Below are positions 1 through 9,153 of a DNA stretch of 64,000 nucleotides, one piece after another (position 1 is the stretch's first letter; every line of letters begins with the position of its first letter). The notes under the pieces are model-generated. The model was given only the letters and a program-made list of their open reading frames with translations, was not told where the DNA came from and did no database searches. Source of the DNA: Laceyella sacchari (GTDB lineage Bacteria > Bacillota > Bacilli > Thermoactinomycetales > Thermoactinomycetaceae); assembly GCF_004343255.1 (NCBI RefSeq), contig NZ_SMDD01000002.1:310001-374000 (forward strand), in the 5' to 3' direction. The position numbers and the translations under genes were made by a program.

Positions 1-613
1 TTCCCAACCACCATCACTCTGTACATCGGCTTCGGCTTGTTCACTTTTTCTTAGCAAAAACTATTCCCTTAACGATGGCCCATGCCAGCCCATCCAAGAA
101 TCGACGATCACGCAACATCTTGTTTTCCTTCAGATTGTCGATGAGTTCTCCGGCAAAACGGCACTCATTTTGGTATCACGGAGAACAGCGATCCGGGAAC
201 GAGCTGCCTGACTATCAACTTTTGCCGGGTTCCCATGTGGCCCAAAACCGTAGCCTTTGAGATAAAGCAGTACCTTGTTGATTGCTTTTTGGATTTGCTT
301 GATCCGAGCCGGTGCATTTTGGGCCACAAAGGACTAAAAGCCACCGCCACCAGCATTGCAATGCAGAGACAGGAAAAAATTAGAATTTTTATTATTCGCA
401 TAAGCGATTCGTTTGCGGAGTCCTTCAGGCGGCCCCGGATATGAGGATGAGGTATTTTTGTTACGCGGGAATATAACTGCCACCCCTTTATAGTCATTGA
501 ACTTTTCTCCAACTAATTCTGCCATTTGCAACGCTACAAGCGGAGTTAATAACGCCCTCCCACAGTTGCCACTCTTCAGGGCCAATATTGACGTGCAGCG
601 CGTCTAAAAATAC
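1..613 (-). pseudogene. Broken N-acetylmuramoyl-L-alanine amidase (Amidase_3, CwlC-like, with SPOR start), runs off left edge
   Basis: An intact protein would cleave the amide bond between muramic acid and the stem peptide, as CwlC does in mother-cell lysis. Family marks are visible: GLRKRIAYANN, then FFLSLHCNAGGGGF, which corresponds to the SIHxNxGGGTGFES block, then SFVAQNAPARIKQIQKAI, then IAVLRDTKMSAVLPE, then LIDNLKENKMLRDRRFLDGL. These pieces are not in one frame. A TAG at 334-336 replaces the expected Glu of GFES, the frame shifts near 160, and it shifts again at the A-run around 44-48. Beyond that point the reading VNKPKPMYRVMVG looks like the start of a SPOR repeat and continues past position 1. 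A fourth shift near 535 probably separates the amino end, where the match (KVFLDA) is weak. The upstream limit is uncertain. It is clearly non-functional unless sequencing errors explain every lesion. Confidence 0.8.
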
Positions 614-705
614 CTTTACAAAAGCGAATAACAACCCATACCTTGGGGTCACGTAATTTAGGTAACATGCGGTTCATCCTGAACAACTCCTCACCTTATT
701 TTTGA

Positions 706-864
706 AGCATCAAAAAAAGCGCGGAAATCGCGCAACGGTTGGGCCATTCAGATACCCGTATCACAATGGAAATTTATAGCCATGTACTTACCAACATGCA
801 ACAGGAAGCTGTGGATTGGTTTGAAAGAATAAGGACAATAAAATTAGTAAGTTATACCCCCTGA
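706..864 (+). pseudogene. C-terminal remnant of a tyrosine recombinase (phage-type integrase)
   Basis: The frame beginning after a TGA at 703-705 reads AEIAQRLGHSDTRITMEIYS followed by HVLTNMQQEAVDWF and stops at 862-864. This is the carboxyl end of the phage integrase family: LGHS is the box around the second conserved His, and the Tyr of EIYSHV is the nucleophile that attacks DNA. Only about 50 residues remain, so there is no Arg-containing first catalytic block and no start codon. Its position about 185 bases from a tRNA-Thr and a tmRNA gene, both favoured integration targets, suggests debris of a past integration. No duplicate of the tRNA or tmRNA 3' end was found in the first kilobase. 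Confidence 0.75.
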
Positions 865-910
865 AACTAAGGGGGGCTACTTCGTCCGTTTCATTTTCAA
901 GTAACTAATG

Positions 911-1018
911 TTAATCTATATCCTCTGATTTCAACAAAGAATATAAGAGTTGCTCGGCTAGATTTTTATAATATGGCTGCGGTGCAACCCGCCATATTTC
1001 ATGAGCAATTTTAAACAC
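911..1018 (-). other. Orphan 35-codon reading frame, probable gene fragment
   Basis: A GTG at 1016-1018 opens a frame of 35 codons ending in TAA at 911-913. The peptide contains AHEIWRVAPQPYYKNLAEQ and ends LLKSEDID, a composition that looks like a real protein tail. The putative start lies directly beside the A-run of the tRNA-Thr terminator and has no Shine-Dalgarno sequence, so a truncated remnant of the same decayed accessory patch is more likely than an expressed gene. I do not recognise the family. Confidence 0.25.
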
Positions 1019-1043
1019 AAAAAAAGCCCGACTTCTCGGGCTT
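1019..1043 (-). terminator. Intrinsic terminator after tRNA-Thr
   Basis: A seven-base-pair stem (AGCCCGA with TCGGGCT, loop of four) is followed on the minus strand by seven T residues. It ends the tmRNA/tRNA-Thr transcript. Confidence 0.85.
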
Positions 1044-1048
1044 AGGTT

Positions 1049-1124
1049 TGGTGCTGATGACAGGATTCGAACCTGCGACCCCTTCATTACGAGTGAAGTG
1101 CTCTACCAGCTGAGCTACATCAGC
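1049..1124 (-). tRNA. tRNA-Thr (anticodon CGU), CCA encoded
   Basis: The minus strand folds as a 76-nt cloverleaf. The acceptor arm is GCTGATG paired with CATCAGC, and the T arm contains GGTTCGAATCC. The anticodon loop is CTCGTAA, giving anticodon CGT, which reads ACG threonine codons. The 3' CCA is encoded. It lies 13 bases after the tmRNA gene on the same strand and shares its terminator, so it is probably cut from a common precursor. Confidence 0.95.
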
Positions 1125-1137
1125 ATATTGTATTGGT

Positions 1138-1502
1138 TGGTGGAGGCGAGCGGAGTCGAACCGCTGTCCGAAGACATCGCCACGCCAGCTTCTCCGAGCG
1201 CAGTCACTGTACTGAGTTTTCGCCTCGATAACTGCCCAGTGACAGGCGTTTACCAGAGACTAGCCACTTGAGATTCGCTTTCTGACCAGTGGCCGATCAG
1301 GCAGCTAGCCCACTAAGGTATGAGACCCGACAGCTCCACATGGGCGATGGAGAAGCGGATCCTGGTCGCTTAATTAAGCAGCCAGAGCAAAGTTTTCGTT
1401 TTTGCCAGTTACATTTGGCATTTGCGTGTTTAACGAGAGTCGCAACCCCTCGGCTCGCTACTGACGCTCGAACTATCCCCGTCGAATCCCAAGAACGCCC
1501 CC
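1138..1502 (-). ncRNA. ssrA: Transfer-messenger RNA (tmRNA)
   Basis: tmRNA rescues ribosomes stalled on broken mRNA and tags the nascent chain for proteolysis. The 5' end GGGGGCG pairs with the 3' end CGCCTCC, followed by discriminator A and encoded CCA, closing the tRNA-like domain. The T-arm GGTTCGACTCC and the 5' block TTCTTGGGATTCGACGGGG are typical. The length of 365 nt is usual for Bacillales. It lies downstream of smpB, which encodes its obligate protein partner, and has its own promoter between the two. Confidence 0.96.
1374..1406 (-). other. tmRNA tag-peptide reading frame
   Basis: Inside the tmRNA the frame GGC...TAA encodes GKNENFALAA, so the full tag with the alanine carried by tmRNA would be (A)GKNENFALAA. 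The ALAA end is the degradation signal recognised by ClpXP-type proteases. A Gly resume codon followed by Lys agrees with Bacillus tags such as that of B. subtilis, which also begins GK. A second in-frame stop is not required; the sequence after TAA is TTAAGC. Confidence 0.8.
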
Positions 1503-1547
1503 GGAATTCAACTGTTTGTCGAGCGAATATGTCGATCACAGTTTTAG

Positions 1548-1576
1548 ATTATAGCAGGGTTCCATGCATTATGCAA
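1548..1576 (-). promoter_or_regulatory. Sigma-A type promoter of ssrA
   Basis: On the minus strand there is a -35 box TTGCAT and a perfect -10 box TATAAT, with a 17-bp spacer. Transcription would start about 38 bases before the mature tmRNA end, leaving a short 5' leader for RNase P to remove. Confidence 0.8.
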
Positions 1577-1592
1577 GAGGTTATTTCATTTT

Positions 1593-2060
1593 TTATCGCA
1601 TGTTTTGTTCTTTCAAGCGCCGTTGAATCATCCGATCCGTTTCGCGCTTGGCTTCGGTCGCCCGCTTATCATAGAGCTTCTTCCCGCGCGCCAGTCCAAG
1701 CTGGATTTTGGCGAAGCCGTTTTTCAGATGCACGTCGAGCGGAACCAAGGTCAACCCTTTGATCTTGGTAATACCCAGCAATTTGTCAATCTCACGCTTG
1801 TGCATGAGCAGTTTGCGGGTGCGGGTAGGGTCGACGTTGAAGCGGTTGCCTTTGTCGAAGGGGCTGATATGCATGCCAACGATAAAAACTTCCCCTTTGT
1901 CGATCCGGGCATAACTGTCTTTGAGTTGCACTTTGCCTTGGCGGATCGATTTGATCTCCGTCCCGGTGAGAACGATGCCGGCTTCGAATTGTTCTTCGAT
2001 ATGGTAATCATGAAATGCCTTTTTATTTTTGGCAATGATTTTGGATGATTTGCTTCCCAT
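1593..2060 (-). CDS. smpB: SsrA-binding protein SmpB
   Basis: SmpB binds the tRNA-like domain of tmRNA and delivers it to stalled ribosomes, acting in place of the missing anticodon stem. The 155-residue product has the family length. It shows the early block [20 protein letters not shown], the motif [18 protein letters not shown] and the basic tail [20 protein letters not shown] that enters the mRNA channel. I chose the ATG at 2060 because GAGGTG lies five bases before it; an upstream ATG at 2081 would add seven atypical residues. It follows rnr after a terminator-like hairpin and precedes ssrA. RNase R, SmpB and tmRNA work together in trans-translation and decay of the faulty mRNA. Confidence 0.97.
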   Translation of the reverse strand: MGSKSSKIIAKNKKAFHDYHIEEQFEAGIVLTGTEIKSIRQGKVQLKDSYARIDKGEVFIVGMHISPFDKGNRFNVDPTRTRKLLMHKREIDKLLGITKIKGLTLVPLDVHLKNGFAKIQLGLARGKKLYDKRATEAKRETDRMIQRRLKEQNMR

Positions 2061-2159
2061 CGTTTTCACCTCAGCCCTCAAAAGTCGTGCAACTTATATT
2101 TTATCAAGAAGATTGGGAAAGAGTCAATGCTTGAAGGCCACGGAAAAGCACAGCGAGAA

Positions 2160-2192
2160 AAGGAAAAAGCCCGCAAGCTTGGCTTTTTCCTT
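2160..2192 (-). terminator. Intrinsic terminator after rnr
   Basis: A perfect twelve-base-pair inverted repeat (AAGGAAAAAGCC with GGCTTTTTCCTT) is followed on the minus strand by TTTTCTCG. The stem itself supplies the T-run, so it should terminate rnr at least partly. Confidence 0.7.
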
Positions 2193-2201
2193 CACGTGTT
2201 G

Positions 2202-4538
2202 TCATTTCTTCTTGCTCTTGTTGCGATAGGTTTTCTTCTTTTTCTTTTTCCCTTTTTTCTTGCTGTCTCCGTTTTTCTTGGCAGCAGTATCTTCCCATTT
2301 TACTTCATAGAATTTGCCTTTTTTGCCTTTGGCGGAGCGAGCGGCGTCAGCATCTTTGTTGCGCTTAAATTTTTTCTTCTTTCCTTTGGCTGGACGTTCG
2401 AAACGCTCATCGGAGAAGTGCTCCAAGAGTTCGAAGTCCACTTTGCGTTCGTCGATGTTAACACCGCTGACCTTGATGCGCACGCGATCTCCGATCCGGA
2501 AGATGCGTCCGGTCCGTTCACCGATCAGGCAGTAATGGGATTCATCGTAACGGTAATAATCGTCTGTCAGGAAGCTGACGTGGATCAATCCTTCAATCGT
2601 GTTCTCCAACTCCACGAAGATCCCAAATGAGGTGACGCTGGAGATGATGCCTTCATACTCTTCCCCGATTTTATCCATCATGAACTCAGCCGCTTTGAGA
2701 TCGTTGGTCTCCCGCTCGGCGTCGACAGCGACCCGCTCGCGGATGGAGGATTGTTGGGCTGCGTCGGTCAAATAGGCGTTTAATTCGTCAATTCGCTCGA
2801 CGGTTAACGCCCCTTTCTCCACGATTTCGCGGATGACACGATGAATCAACAGGTCGGGATAACGGCGGATGGGCGATGTGAAGTGCGAATAGAAGGGCGC
2901 CGCCAGGCCAAAGTGCCCCACGTTTTCTGTCGCATACTTGGCTTGCTTCATCGAACGCAACAAAACGGTGCTGATCACATGCTCTTCCGGCTTTCCGGAT
3001 ATTTTTTCCAGCAAACTCTGCAAGGCATGTGGGCGGACTTGATCCGGCTTGCCTTTTACCGAGTAACCGAAGCTGGTAATGAACTCATAGAAATTCTTCA
3101 ATTTCTCAGCATCGGGATTCTCGTGAATCCGATAAACAAACGGCACTTGCAGATTGAAATAATGTTCCGCCACTGTCTCATTGGCTTTGAGCATGAACTC
3201 TTCAATCAGTTGCTCGGCAATGGTGCGGGGCCGTTTCACCACATCCACCGGCTTACCTTTTTCATCGACAATGATTTTGGCTTCGGTGAAATTAAAGTCA
3301 ATCGCTCCCCGACTTAGGCGCCGCTTGCGCAGAAGCATCGCCAAGTCAGCCATCAGGCGGAAATCATCGACAAGCGGCCGGTAACGCTCGATCAATTCCG
3401 GATCTTCGTCGACGACAATCTTCTTGACGTCGGAATAAGTCATCCGCTCGTTGGTTTTGATGACGCTGGGGTAGATTTCGTAGTCGACTACATCACCTGT
3501 GGGGTCAATTTCCATGTCACAGGTCATGGTCAGGCGATCCACTTGTGGGTTCAAACTACAGATGCCGTTGGAAAGGCGCTTGGGCAACATCGGAATCACC
3601 CGGTCAACGAGGTAGACACTGCATCCCCGCTCATATGCTTCCCGATCCAGTGCAGACCCTTCCCGGACATAGTAGCTGACATCGGCGATATGGACGCCTA
3701 AACGCACATTGCCATTGGGCAACCGCTCTACTGACACAGCATCGTCCAAGTCTTTGGCGTCTTCGCCGTCAATGGTCACCATGTTTCGCCCGCGCAGATC
3801 GCGCCGCCCCTTCAGGTCTTCTTCGCTGATCGTTTCCGGTATGGCCTCCGCTTCAGCGATCACTGCTTCCGGGAACGCTTCCGGCAATCCGTGCTTGCGG
3901 ATGATGGACACAATGTCAACGCCAGGATCATTGCGGTGACCTAAAATCTCGATGATCTCCCCCTCGGCCGAATGACGTCCTGTGATATGGTGTAGTTTCA
4001 CTACAACTTTCTGGCCATCACGGGCATCCATCTGAAATTCAGGAGCAATGAAGATATCGGCGGCAATGCGTTTGTCGTCCGGAATCACGAAGCCAAAGTG
4101 CGAGGACAACCGAGAAAACGTCCCGACGATTTTGTCCCTTTTCCGCTTCAGGACACGGACGATCTCTCCTTCCGGACGGCGACTCTCTGTCTTGCTCTTG
4201 TGAATTCGCGCCAAAACCAAATCGCCGTCCATCGCGCCGTTCATATCATTGAGATGGATGTAAATATCCTGTTTACCGGGTGTATCCGGGATGACAAAGC
4301 CAAATCCCTTGGAACTCCCCTGCAAGGTGCCGCGGATCAGGTTAAATCGCTCCGGCACACCGTACCGCTGCGTGCGCGTACGGACGATTTTTCCATCTGC
4401 CTCCATGGCCTCCAAGAGCTCGGCAAATGCCTCCCGCTCCTCTTCCGCCACCTGGAATTGGTCGATCAATTCAGCCAAGGTGAGCGGTTTGTACGCTTGT
4501 TCCAACATAAACTGCCGAATCTGTTGTTCAGTCAACAT
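2202..4538 (-). CDS. rnr: Ribonuclease R (3'-5' exoribonuclease)
   Basis: RNase R degrades structured RNA processively from the 3' end, including faulty mRNA released by trans-translation. The 778-residue product matches the usual length. Domains in order: a winged-helix start (residues about 1-60), tandem cold-shock RNA-binding domains with FGFVIPD (about 65-230), and the RNB catalytic domain with the metal-binding cluster GEDAKDLDDAV (about 250-570). An S1 domain with EEYEGIISSVTSFGIFVELE follows (about 620-700), then a Lys-rich tail. The ATG at 4538 has GGATGAAG just upstream; a longer frame from a TTG at 4574 lacks support. It is 61 bases downstream of the esterase gene, an order conserved in Bacillus. 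Confidence 0.97.
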   Translation of the reverse strand: MLTEQQIRQFMLEQAYKPLTLAELIDQFQVAEEEREAFAELLEAMEADGKIVRTRTQRYGVPERFNLIRGTLQGSSKGFGFVIPDTPGKQDIYIHLNDMNGAMDGDLVLARIHKSKTESRRPEGEIVRVLKRKRDKIVGTFSRLSSHFGFVIPDDKRIAADIFIAPEFQMDARDGQKVVVKLHHITGRHSAEGEIIEILGHRNDPGVDIVSIIRKHGLPEAFPEAVIAEAEAIPETISEEDLKGRRDLRGRNMVTIDGEDAKDLDDAVSVERLPNGNVRLGVHIADVSYYVREGSALDREAYERGCSVYLVDRVIPMLPKRLSNGICSLNPQVDRLTMTCDMEIDPTGDVVDYEIYPSVIKTNERMTYSDVKKIVVDEDPELIERYRPLVDDFRLMADLAMLLRKRRLSRGAIDFNFTEAKIIVDEKGKPVDVVKRPRTIAEQLIEEFMLKANETVAEHYFNLQVPFVYRIHENPDAEKLKNFYEFITSFGYSVKGKPDQVRPHALQSLLEKISGKPEEHVISTVLLRSMKQAKYATENVGHFGLAAPFYSHFTSPIRRYPDLLIHRVIREIVEKGALTVERIDELNAYLTDAAQQSSIRERVAVDAERETNDLKAAEFMMDKIGEEYEGIISSVTSFGIFVELENTIEGLIHVSFLTDDYYRYDESHYCLIGERTGRIFRIGDRVRIKVSGVNIDERKVDFELLEHFSDERFERPAKGKKKKFKRNKDADAARSAKGKKGKFYEVKWEDTAAKKNGDSKKKGKKKKKKTYRNKSKKK

Positions 4539-4599
4539 CACTTCATCCGCCCCTGGGGCCCACCAAGGACCCAAAGGCAGACTGCCACCTCACTTTCGT

Positions 4600-5346
4600 C
4601 TAGGACGATCGTTCCAAAATAAATTGCTCTATTTCTTTAAACAACTCATTGCGCTCGCGATCCACGGTGATGATGTGTGTGGATCTCTCATACCACGAAA
4701 TCTCTTTATCCGTTGATGAGATATGCTCGTAGATATAATCGGCGCTTTTCTCCAAAATTAATTCGTCCTTGCCCGCCTGCACGATCAGCGCCGGCACCTT
4801 CACATCTGCCAACATGCTTTTGACATGGCGGATCAATCGCGTCAGTTCAGCCACGCATCTCACCGGCGTCCGGTCATATGGACACAGATGCGCCTCGATA
4901 TGTGGGTCGCGATGACTGGACCGTTTTTTATAACGATAAAAAGGAGCCACCACCCGAGCCAAGAACGCACGCCGATCCCGAATATAGATAGGAGCGCACA
5001 TCGGAATCACGCCGTCCACAGGCTTTTGCGCCGCCAACGCCAACGACAGGCAACCACCCATCGATAATCCCGCCACATATAATTTCTCAAGCGGCTCCGC
5101 CCGCATCCTGTCATACGCGTCTACAGCACTTTGCCACCAATCGCGCCAACCGGTCTGCTCCATCTCTTCCGGACTGGTGCCATGGCCGGCCAAAAGCGGG
5201 GCATGGACAGTGTAACCCCGGTCTTTAAAATATTGCCCCATCGGCCTCAATTCTGAGGGAGTTCCGGTAAACCCATGTATCAGTAGAATGCCCGTTTTTC
5301 CTCCTGGATAAAAAAAAGGTTCTGGAGATCTTTGTACAGTCTTCAT
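4600..5346 (-). CDS. est: Carboxylesterase / monoacylglycerol lipase family alpha/beta hydrolase
   Basis: This soluble alpha/beta hydrolase probably cleaves short-chain carboxyl esters, like Geobacillus Est30 with about the same length (248 residues here). The oxyanion-hole region LLIHGFTGTPSEL comes first, then the nucleophile elbow GLSMGG (Ser near residue 95), then the acid residue in AGKDELI, then the base His in RSTHII near the end. The ATG at 5346 has GGTGGGG seven bases upstream; the longer frame from 5373 adds a stretch without homology. It sits between secG and rnr, as in B. subtilis. The natural substrate cannot be read from sequence. Confidence 0.9.
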   Translation of the reverse strand: MKTVQRSPEPFFYPGGKTGILLIHGFTGTPSELRPMGQYFKDRGYTVHAPLLAGHGTSPEEMEQTGWRDWWQSAVDAYDRMRAEPLEKLYVAGLSMGGCLSLALAAQKPVDGVIPMCAPIYIRDRRAFLARVVAPFYRYKKRSSHRDPHIEAHLCPYDRTPVRCVAELTRLIRHVKSMLADVKVPALIVQAGKDELILEKSADYIYEHISSTDKEISWYERSTHIITVDRERNELFKEIEQFILERSS

Positions 5347-5549
5347 TGACGTTCCCCACCGTTCGATTTGCATGAATGTTTCTAGATCATCTTAACGATA
5401 GCACACCGCCGCCAATTTGCAACACTACGTTTCCCGTTTATGGTTACGGGCACGCCCTCATTATAAAAATTACCCATTTTTCGCAGGGAATAACGGTTCA
5501 TTCACATTTCACCCTCCCACTTGGCCCAAACACCAAGCTGTTGCCAAAC

Positions 5550-5589
5550 AAAAAAAGCTTCAGGGCCTATCACAGCACCCTGAAGCTTT
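5550..5589 (-). terminator. Second terminator behind the 5S rRNA gene
   Basis: A perfect twelve-base-pair stem (AAAGCTTCAGGG with CCCTGAAGCTTT) is followed on the minus strand by a run of T. It backs up the first terminator 15 bases away. Confidence 0.85.
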
Positions 5590-5603
5590 AGTCCAGTTAT
5601 AAA

Positions 5604-5635
5604 AAATAAAAAAGCCACTCACACTGAGCGGCTTT
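5604..5635 (-). terminator. First terminator behind the 5S rRNA gene
   Basis: The stem AAAGCCGCTCA with TGAGTGGCTTT (one G-T pair) is followed on the minus strand by TTTATTTTTTAT. It begins five bases after the 5S 3' end. Confidence 0.85.
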
Positions 5636-5640
5636 CTGTG

Positions 5641-5756
5641 GCCTGGCAACGACCTACTCTCCCAGGGCTCATGCCCAAGTACCATCGGCGCTGGAGGGCT
5701 TAACTTCCGTGTTCGGTATGGGAACGGGTGGATCCCCTCCGCCATCATCACCAGAC
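5641..5756 (-). rRNA. rrf: 5S ribosomal RNA, solitary gene
   Basis: The minus strand carries the hallmark core CCCGTTCCCATACCGAACAC, then GGAAGTTAAGC, and AGCGCCGATGGTACTTGG. The ends pair (GTCTGGTG with TTGCCAGGC), giving about 116 nt. No 16S or 23S sequence is within reach: the neighbours are est and secG. A complete sigma-A promoter lies 15 bases upstream and two strong terminators follow, so it is an independent transcription unit. The exact mature ends are inferred from pairing. Confidence 0.93.
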
Positions 5757-5770
5757 ATCTTACATTGATT

Positions 5771-5799
5771 ATAATATCAGGCATCTACGAAAAATGCAA
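5771..5799 (-). promoter_or_regulatory. Promoter of the solitary 5S rRNA gene
   Basis: TTGCAT and TATTAT are separated by 17 bases on the minus strand; an overlapping TATAAT lies three bases further. The -35 box is embedded in CCTCTTGCAT, exactly as at the ssrA promoter. Confidence 0.75.
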
Positions 5800-5822
5800 G
5801 AGGTTTTTATAAAAATTTCTCC

Positions 5823-5855
5823 CAAAACAAACAGCCGACCAAAAACATCGGCTGT
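5823..5855 (-). terminator. Terminator after secG
   Basis: The eight-base-pair stem ACAGCCGA with TCGGCTGT is followed by TTGTTTTGGG on the minus strand. It lies seven bases after the secG stop. Confidence 0.7.
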
Positions 5856-5861
5856 ATTGCT

Positions 5862-6095
5862 TCATTTTATGAAATATCCAACCACCAGCGCCATCACCAT
5901 GAACAGGAAAGCCAGCACAGCCGTCGCTTTGCCAAGGAAAGCATCAAGACCACGCGCTTTCGCTTTTCCCATCACATGTTCCGCCCCACCGGCAATGGTT
6001 CCGGACAATCCCGCGCTCTTACCCGATTGGAGCAATACAGCAATGATGAGAATCACGCTGATGACAGCAAGGACAATTTTTGCTGCGAGTTCCAC
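5862..6095 (-). CDS. secG: Preprotein translocase subunit SecG
   Basis: SecG is the small third subunit of the SecYEG channel in the cytoplasmic membrane and assists SecA-driven export. The 77-residue product has two hydrophobic segments (about residues 3-21 and 56-76). They flank the conserved polar loop LLQSGKSAGLSGTIAGGAEH, typical of the family. Translation starts at a GTG preceded by AAGGAGGG. It lies between eno and the 5S gene, each separated by a terminator, so it is probably monocistronic. Confidence 0.95.
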   Translation of the reverse strand: MELAAKIVLAVISVILIIAVLLQSGKSAGLSGTIAGGAEHVMGKAKARGLDAFLGKATAVLAFLFMVMALVVGYFIK

Positions 6096-6199
6096 AAGCG
6101 TCCCTCCTTGCTTCTATTCCACTGCATTGACTTTAACACATTTGTCGCTTGTTTTCAATGAAAAACAAACAGTACCCATCGATCAAATCGCCTCTTTTA

Positions 6200-6244
6200 A
6201 AATAAATAGAAGGTCCTCATCGCAATACACGATGAGAACCTTCT
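6200..6244 (-). terminator. Terminator of the glycolytic operon after eno
   Basis: A long inverted repeat (AGAAGGTCCTCATCG with CGATGAGAACCTTCT, one mismatch) is followed on the minus strand by TATTTATTTT. It ends the cggR-gap-pgk-tpiA-gpmI-eno unit. Confidence 0.85.
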
Positions 6245-6280
6245 TTCTTATCTCAATCTGCCAAACGGCTTCTCTTCTTA

Positions 6281-7585
<1,305 letters not shown>

Positions 7586-7609
7586 TCAAGATGTGATTGA
7601 ATCGTTGTC

Positions 7610-9151
7610 TTACGAACGGCTGAGCAACGTGTTACCAGTCATTTCTTCAGGTTTTTCCAATCCCAGCAAGTCAAGCATGGTCGGCGCAATATCCGCCAGG
7701 ATGCCGCCTTCTCTCAAAGTGACGCCTTGCTTGGTCACGATGAACGGTACCGGGAAGGTGGTGTGTGCCGTATGCGGACGACCGTTCTCATCGATGACCA
7801 TGTCCGCGTTGCCGTGGTCAGCGGTAATCACGGCGACGCCACCTTTAGAGATCACCAGGTCAACAATGCGCCCCAAGCATTCATCCACTGCTTCCACCGC
7901 TTTAATGGTAGGCTCCAGCTTACCCGAATGGCCGACCATATCCGGGTTGGCAAAGTTGAGGATGATGGTGTCATACTTTTCAGCTTCGATTTCTTTGAGA
8001 AGCGCTTCCGTCACTTCGTAAGCGCTCATCTCCGGTTTGAGGTCATAGGTAGCAACTTTGGGGGAATTGATCAGGATGCGCTCTTCCCCTGGAAACTTCT
8101 CTTCCCGCCCGCCGTTGAAAAAGAAGGTGACGTGAGGATATTTTTCCGTTTCAGCGATGCGCAACTGCTTCAATCCTTGTTGCGACACGACTTCCCCGTA
8201 GGTGTTGTCCAAGTCGGTAGGCTTGTACGCCACATATCCGTCCACTGTCTCGCTAAATTTGGTCAGGCAGACATAATACAGATGCTGCGGCCGTTTCGGA
8301 CCCCGGTCAAATCCGCGGAAATCATCGTTGGTAAAGGCCAGCGAAATCTGGATCGCCCGGTCGGGACGGAAGTTGTAAAAAATGACCGCATCATTGTCTT
8401 TGATCGTACCCACCGGCTGATTGTGCTCATCGACAATCACCGTCGGCATCACAAATTCATCATAGACCGACTGCTCATAAGAGGCTTGCACCGCCTCCAC
8501 AGGATCGCGATATGTAGGCCCTTCGCCATAAACCATCGCCCGGTAGGACTTTTCTGTACGCTCCCAGCGCTTGTCACGGTCCATTGCATAATAACGGCCT
8601 TGGACAGTGGCGATTTGGCCAACGCCCACTTCATCCAGTTTGTCCTGCAGTTGTTTGATGTAGGTAACGGCACTGTCCGGTGCTACGTCACGCCCGTCCA
8701 AGAAGGCGTGGACGTAAACGCGCTCCACTTGTTCTTTCGCCGCTAAATCCAGCAAGGCGAACAAATGGCGGATATGGCTGTGCACGCCACCATCGGACAA
8801 CAGTCCATAAAGGTGGAGGGCGGAGCCATGTTCTTTGACATGCTTTATCGCACCCAAGAAGGTTTCGTTCTGAAAGAACTCTCCATCTTCAATGGATTTG
8901 GTCACGCGGGTAAGGTCTTGATAAACCACCCGACCGGCCCCGATGTTAAGATGTCCCACTTCTGAATTCCCCATTTGCCCTTCCGGCAAACCCACTGCGT
9001 TACCGCTGGCGGTCAGCGTCGTGTGGGGATACGTATTCCAGTATCGGTCAAAGTTGGGCTTGTTTGCTTGGGCCACGGCATTGCCTTCCGTTTCCCCACG
9101 CAGGGCAAACCCGTCCAAGATGCACAACAGAACTGGTTTTGGTCTGCTCAT
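7610..9151 (-). CDS. gpmI: 2,3-bisphosphoglycerate-independent phosphoglycerate mutase
   Basis: GpmI interconverts 3- and 2-phosphoglycerate using two Mn ions. The 513-residue length is typical. The phosphorylated Ser lies in [18 protein letters not shown] near residue 60; metal-binding blocks include LCILDGFA at the start, and [12 protein letters not shown] and [10 protein letters not shown] near the end. In spore formers the Mn and pH dependence lets this enzyme shut off so that 3-phosphoglycerate accumulates in the forespore. Only two bases separate it from the tpiA stop. The ATG has GCAGGTGA upstream. Confidence 0.98.
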   Translation of the reverse strand: MSRPKPVLLCILDGFALRGETEGNAVAQANKPNFDRYWNTYPHTTLTASGNAVGLPEGQMGNSEVGHLNIGAGRVVYQDLTRVTKSIEDGEFFQNETFLGAIKHVKEHGSALHLYGLLSDGGVHSHIRHLFALLDLAAKEQVERVYVHAFLDGRDVAPDSAVTYIKQLQDKLDEVGVGQIATVQGRYYAMDRDKRWERTEKSYRAMVYGEGPTYRDPVEAVQASYEQSVYDEFVMPTVIVDEHNQPVGTIKDNDAVIFYNFRPDRAIQISLAFTNDDFRGFDRGPKRPQHLYYVCLTKFSETVDGYVAYKPTDLDNTYGEVVSQQGLKQLRIAETEKYPHVTFFFNGGREEKFPGEERILINSPKVATYDLKPEMSAYEVTEALLKEIEAEKYDTIILNFANPDMVGHSGKLEPTIKAVEAVDECLGRIVDLVISKGGVAVITADHGNADMVIDENGRPHTAHTTFPVPFIVTKQGVTLREGGILADIAPTMLDLLGLEKPEEMTGNTLLSRS

Positions 9152-9153
9152 CT

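Noticed and set aside
977-1000. Inverted repeat AATATGGC/GCCATATT as an att or origin site
   Set aside because: It is short, AT-rich and occurs once; no link to integration could be shown.
2202-4574. Longer RNase R start at a TTG (4574)
   Set aside because: The extra twelve residues (GPWWAPGADEV) are unlike the family and no ribosome-binding site precedes the TTG.
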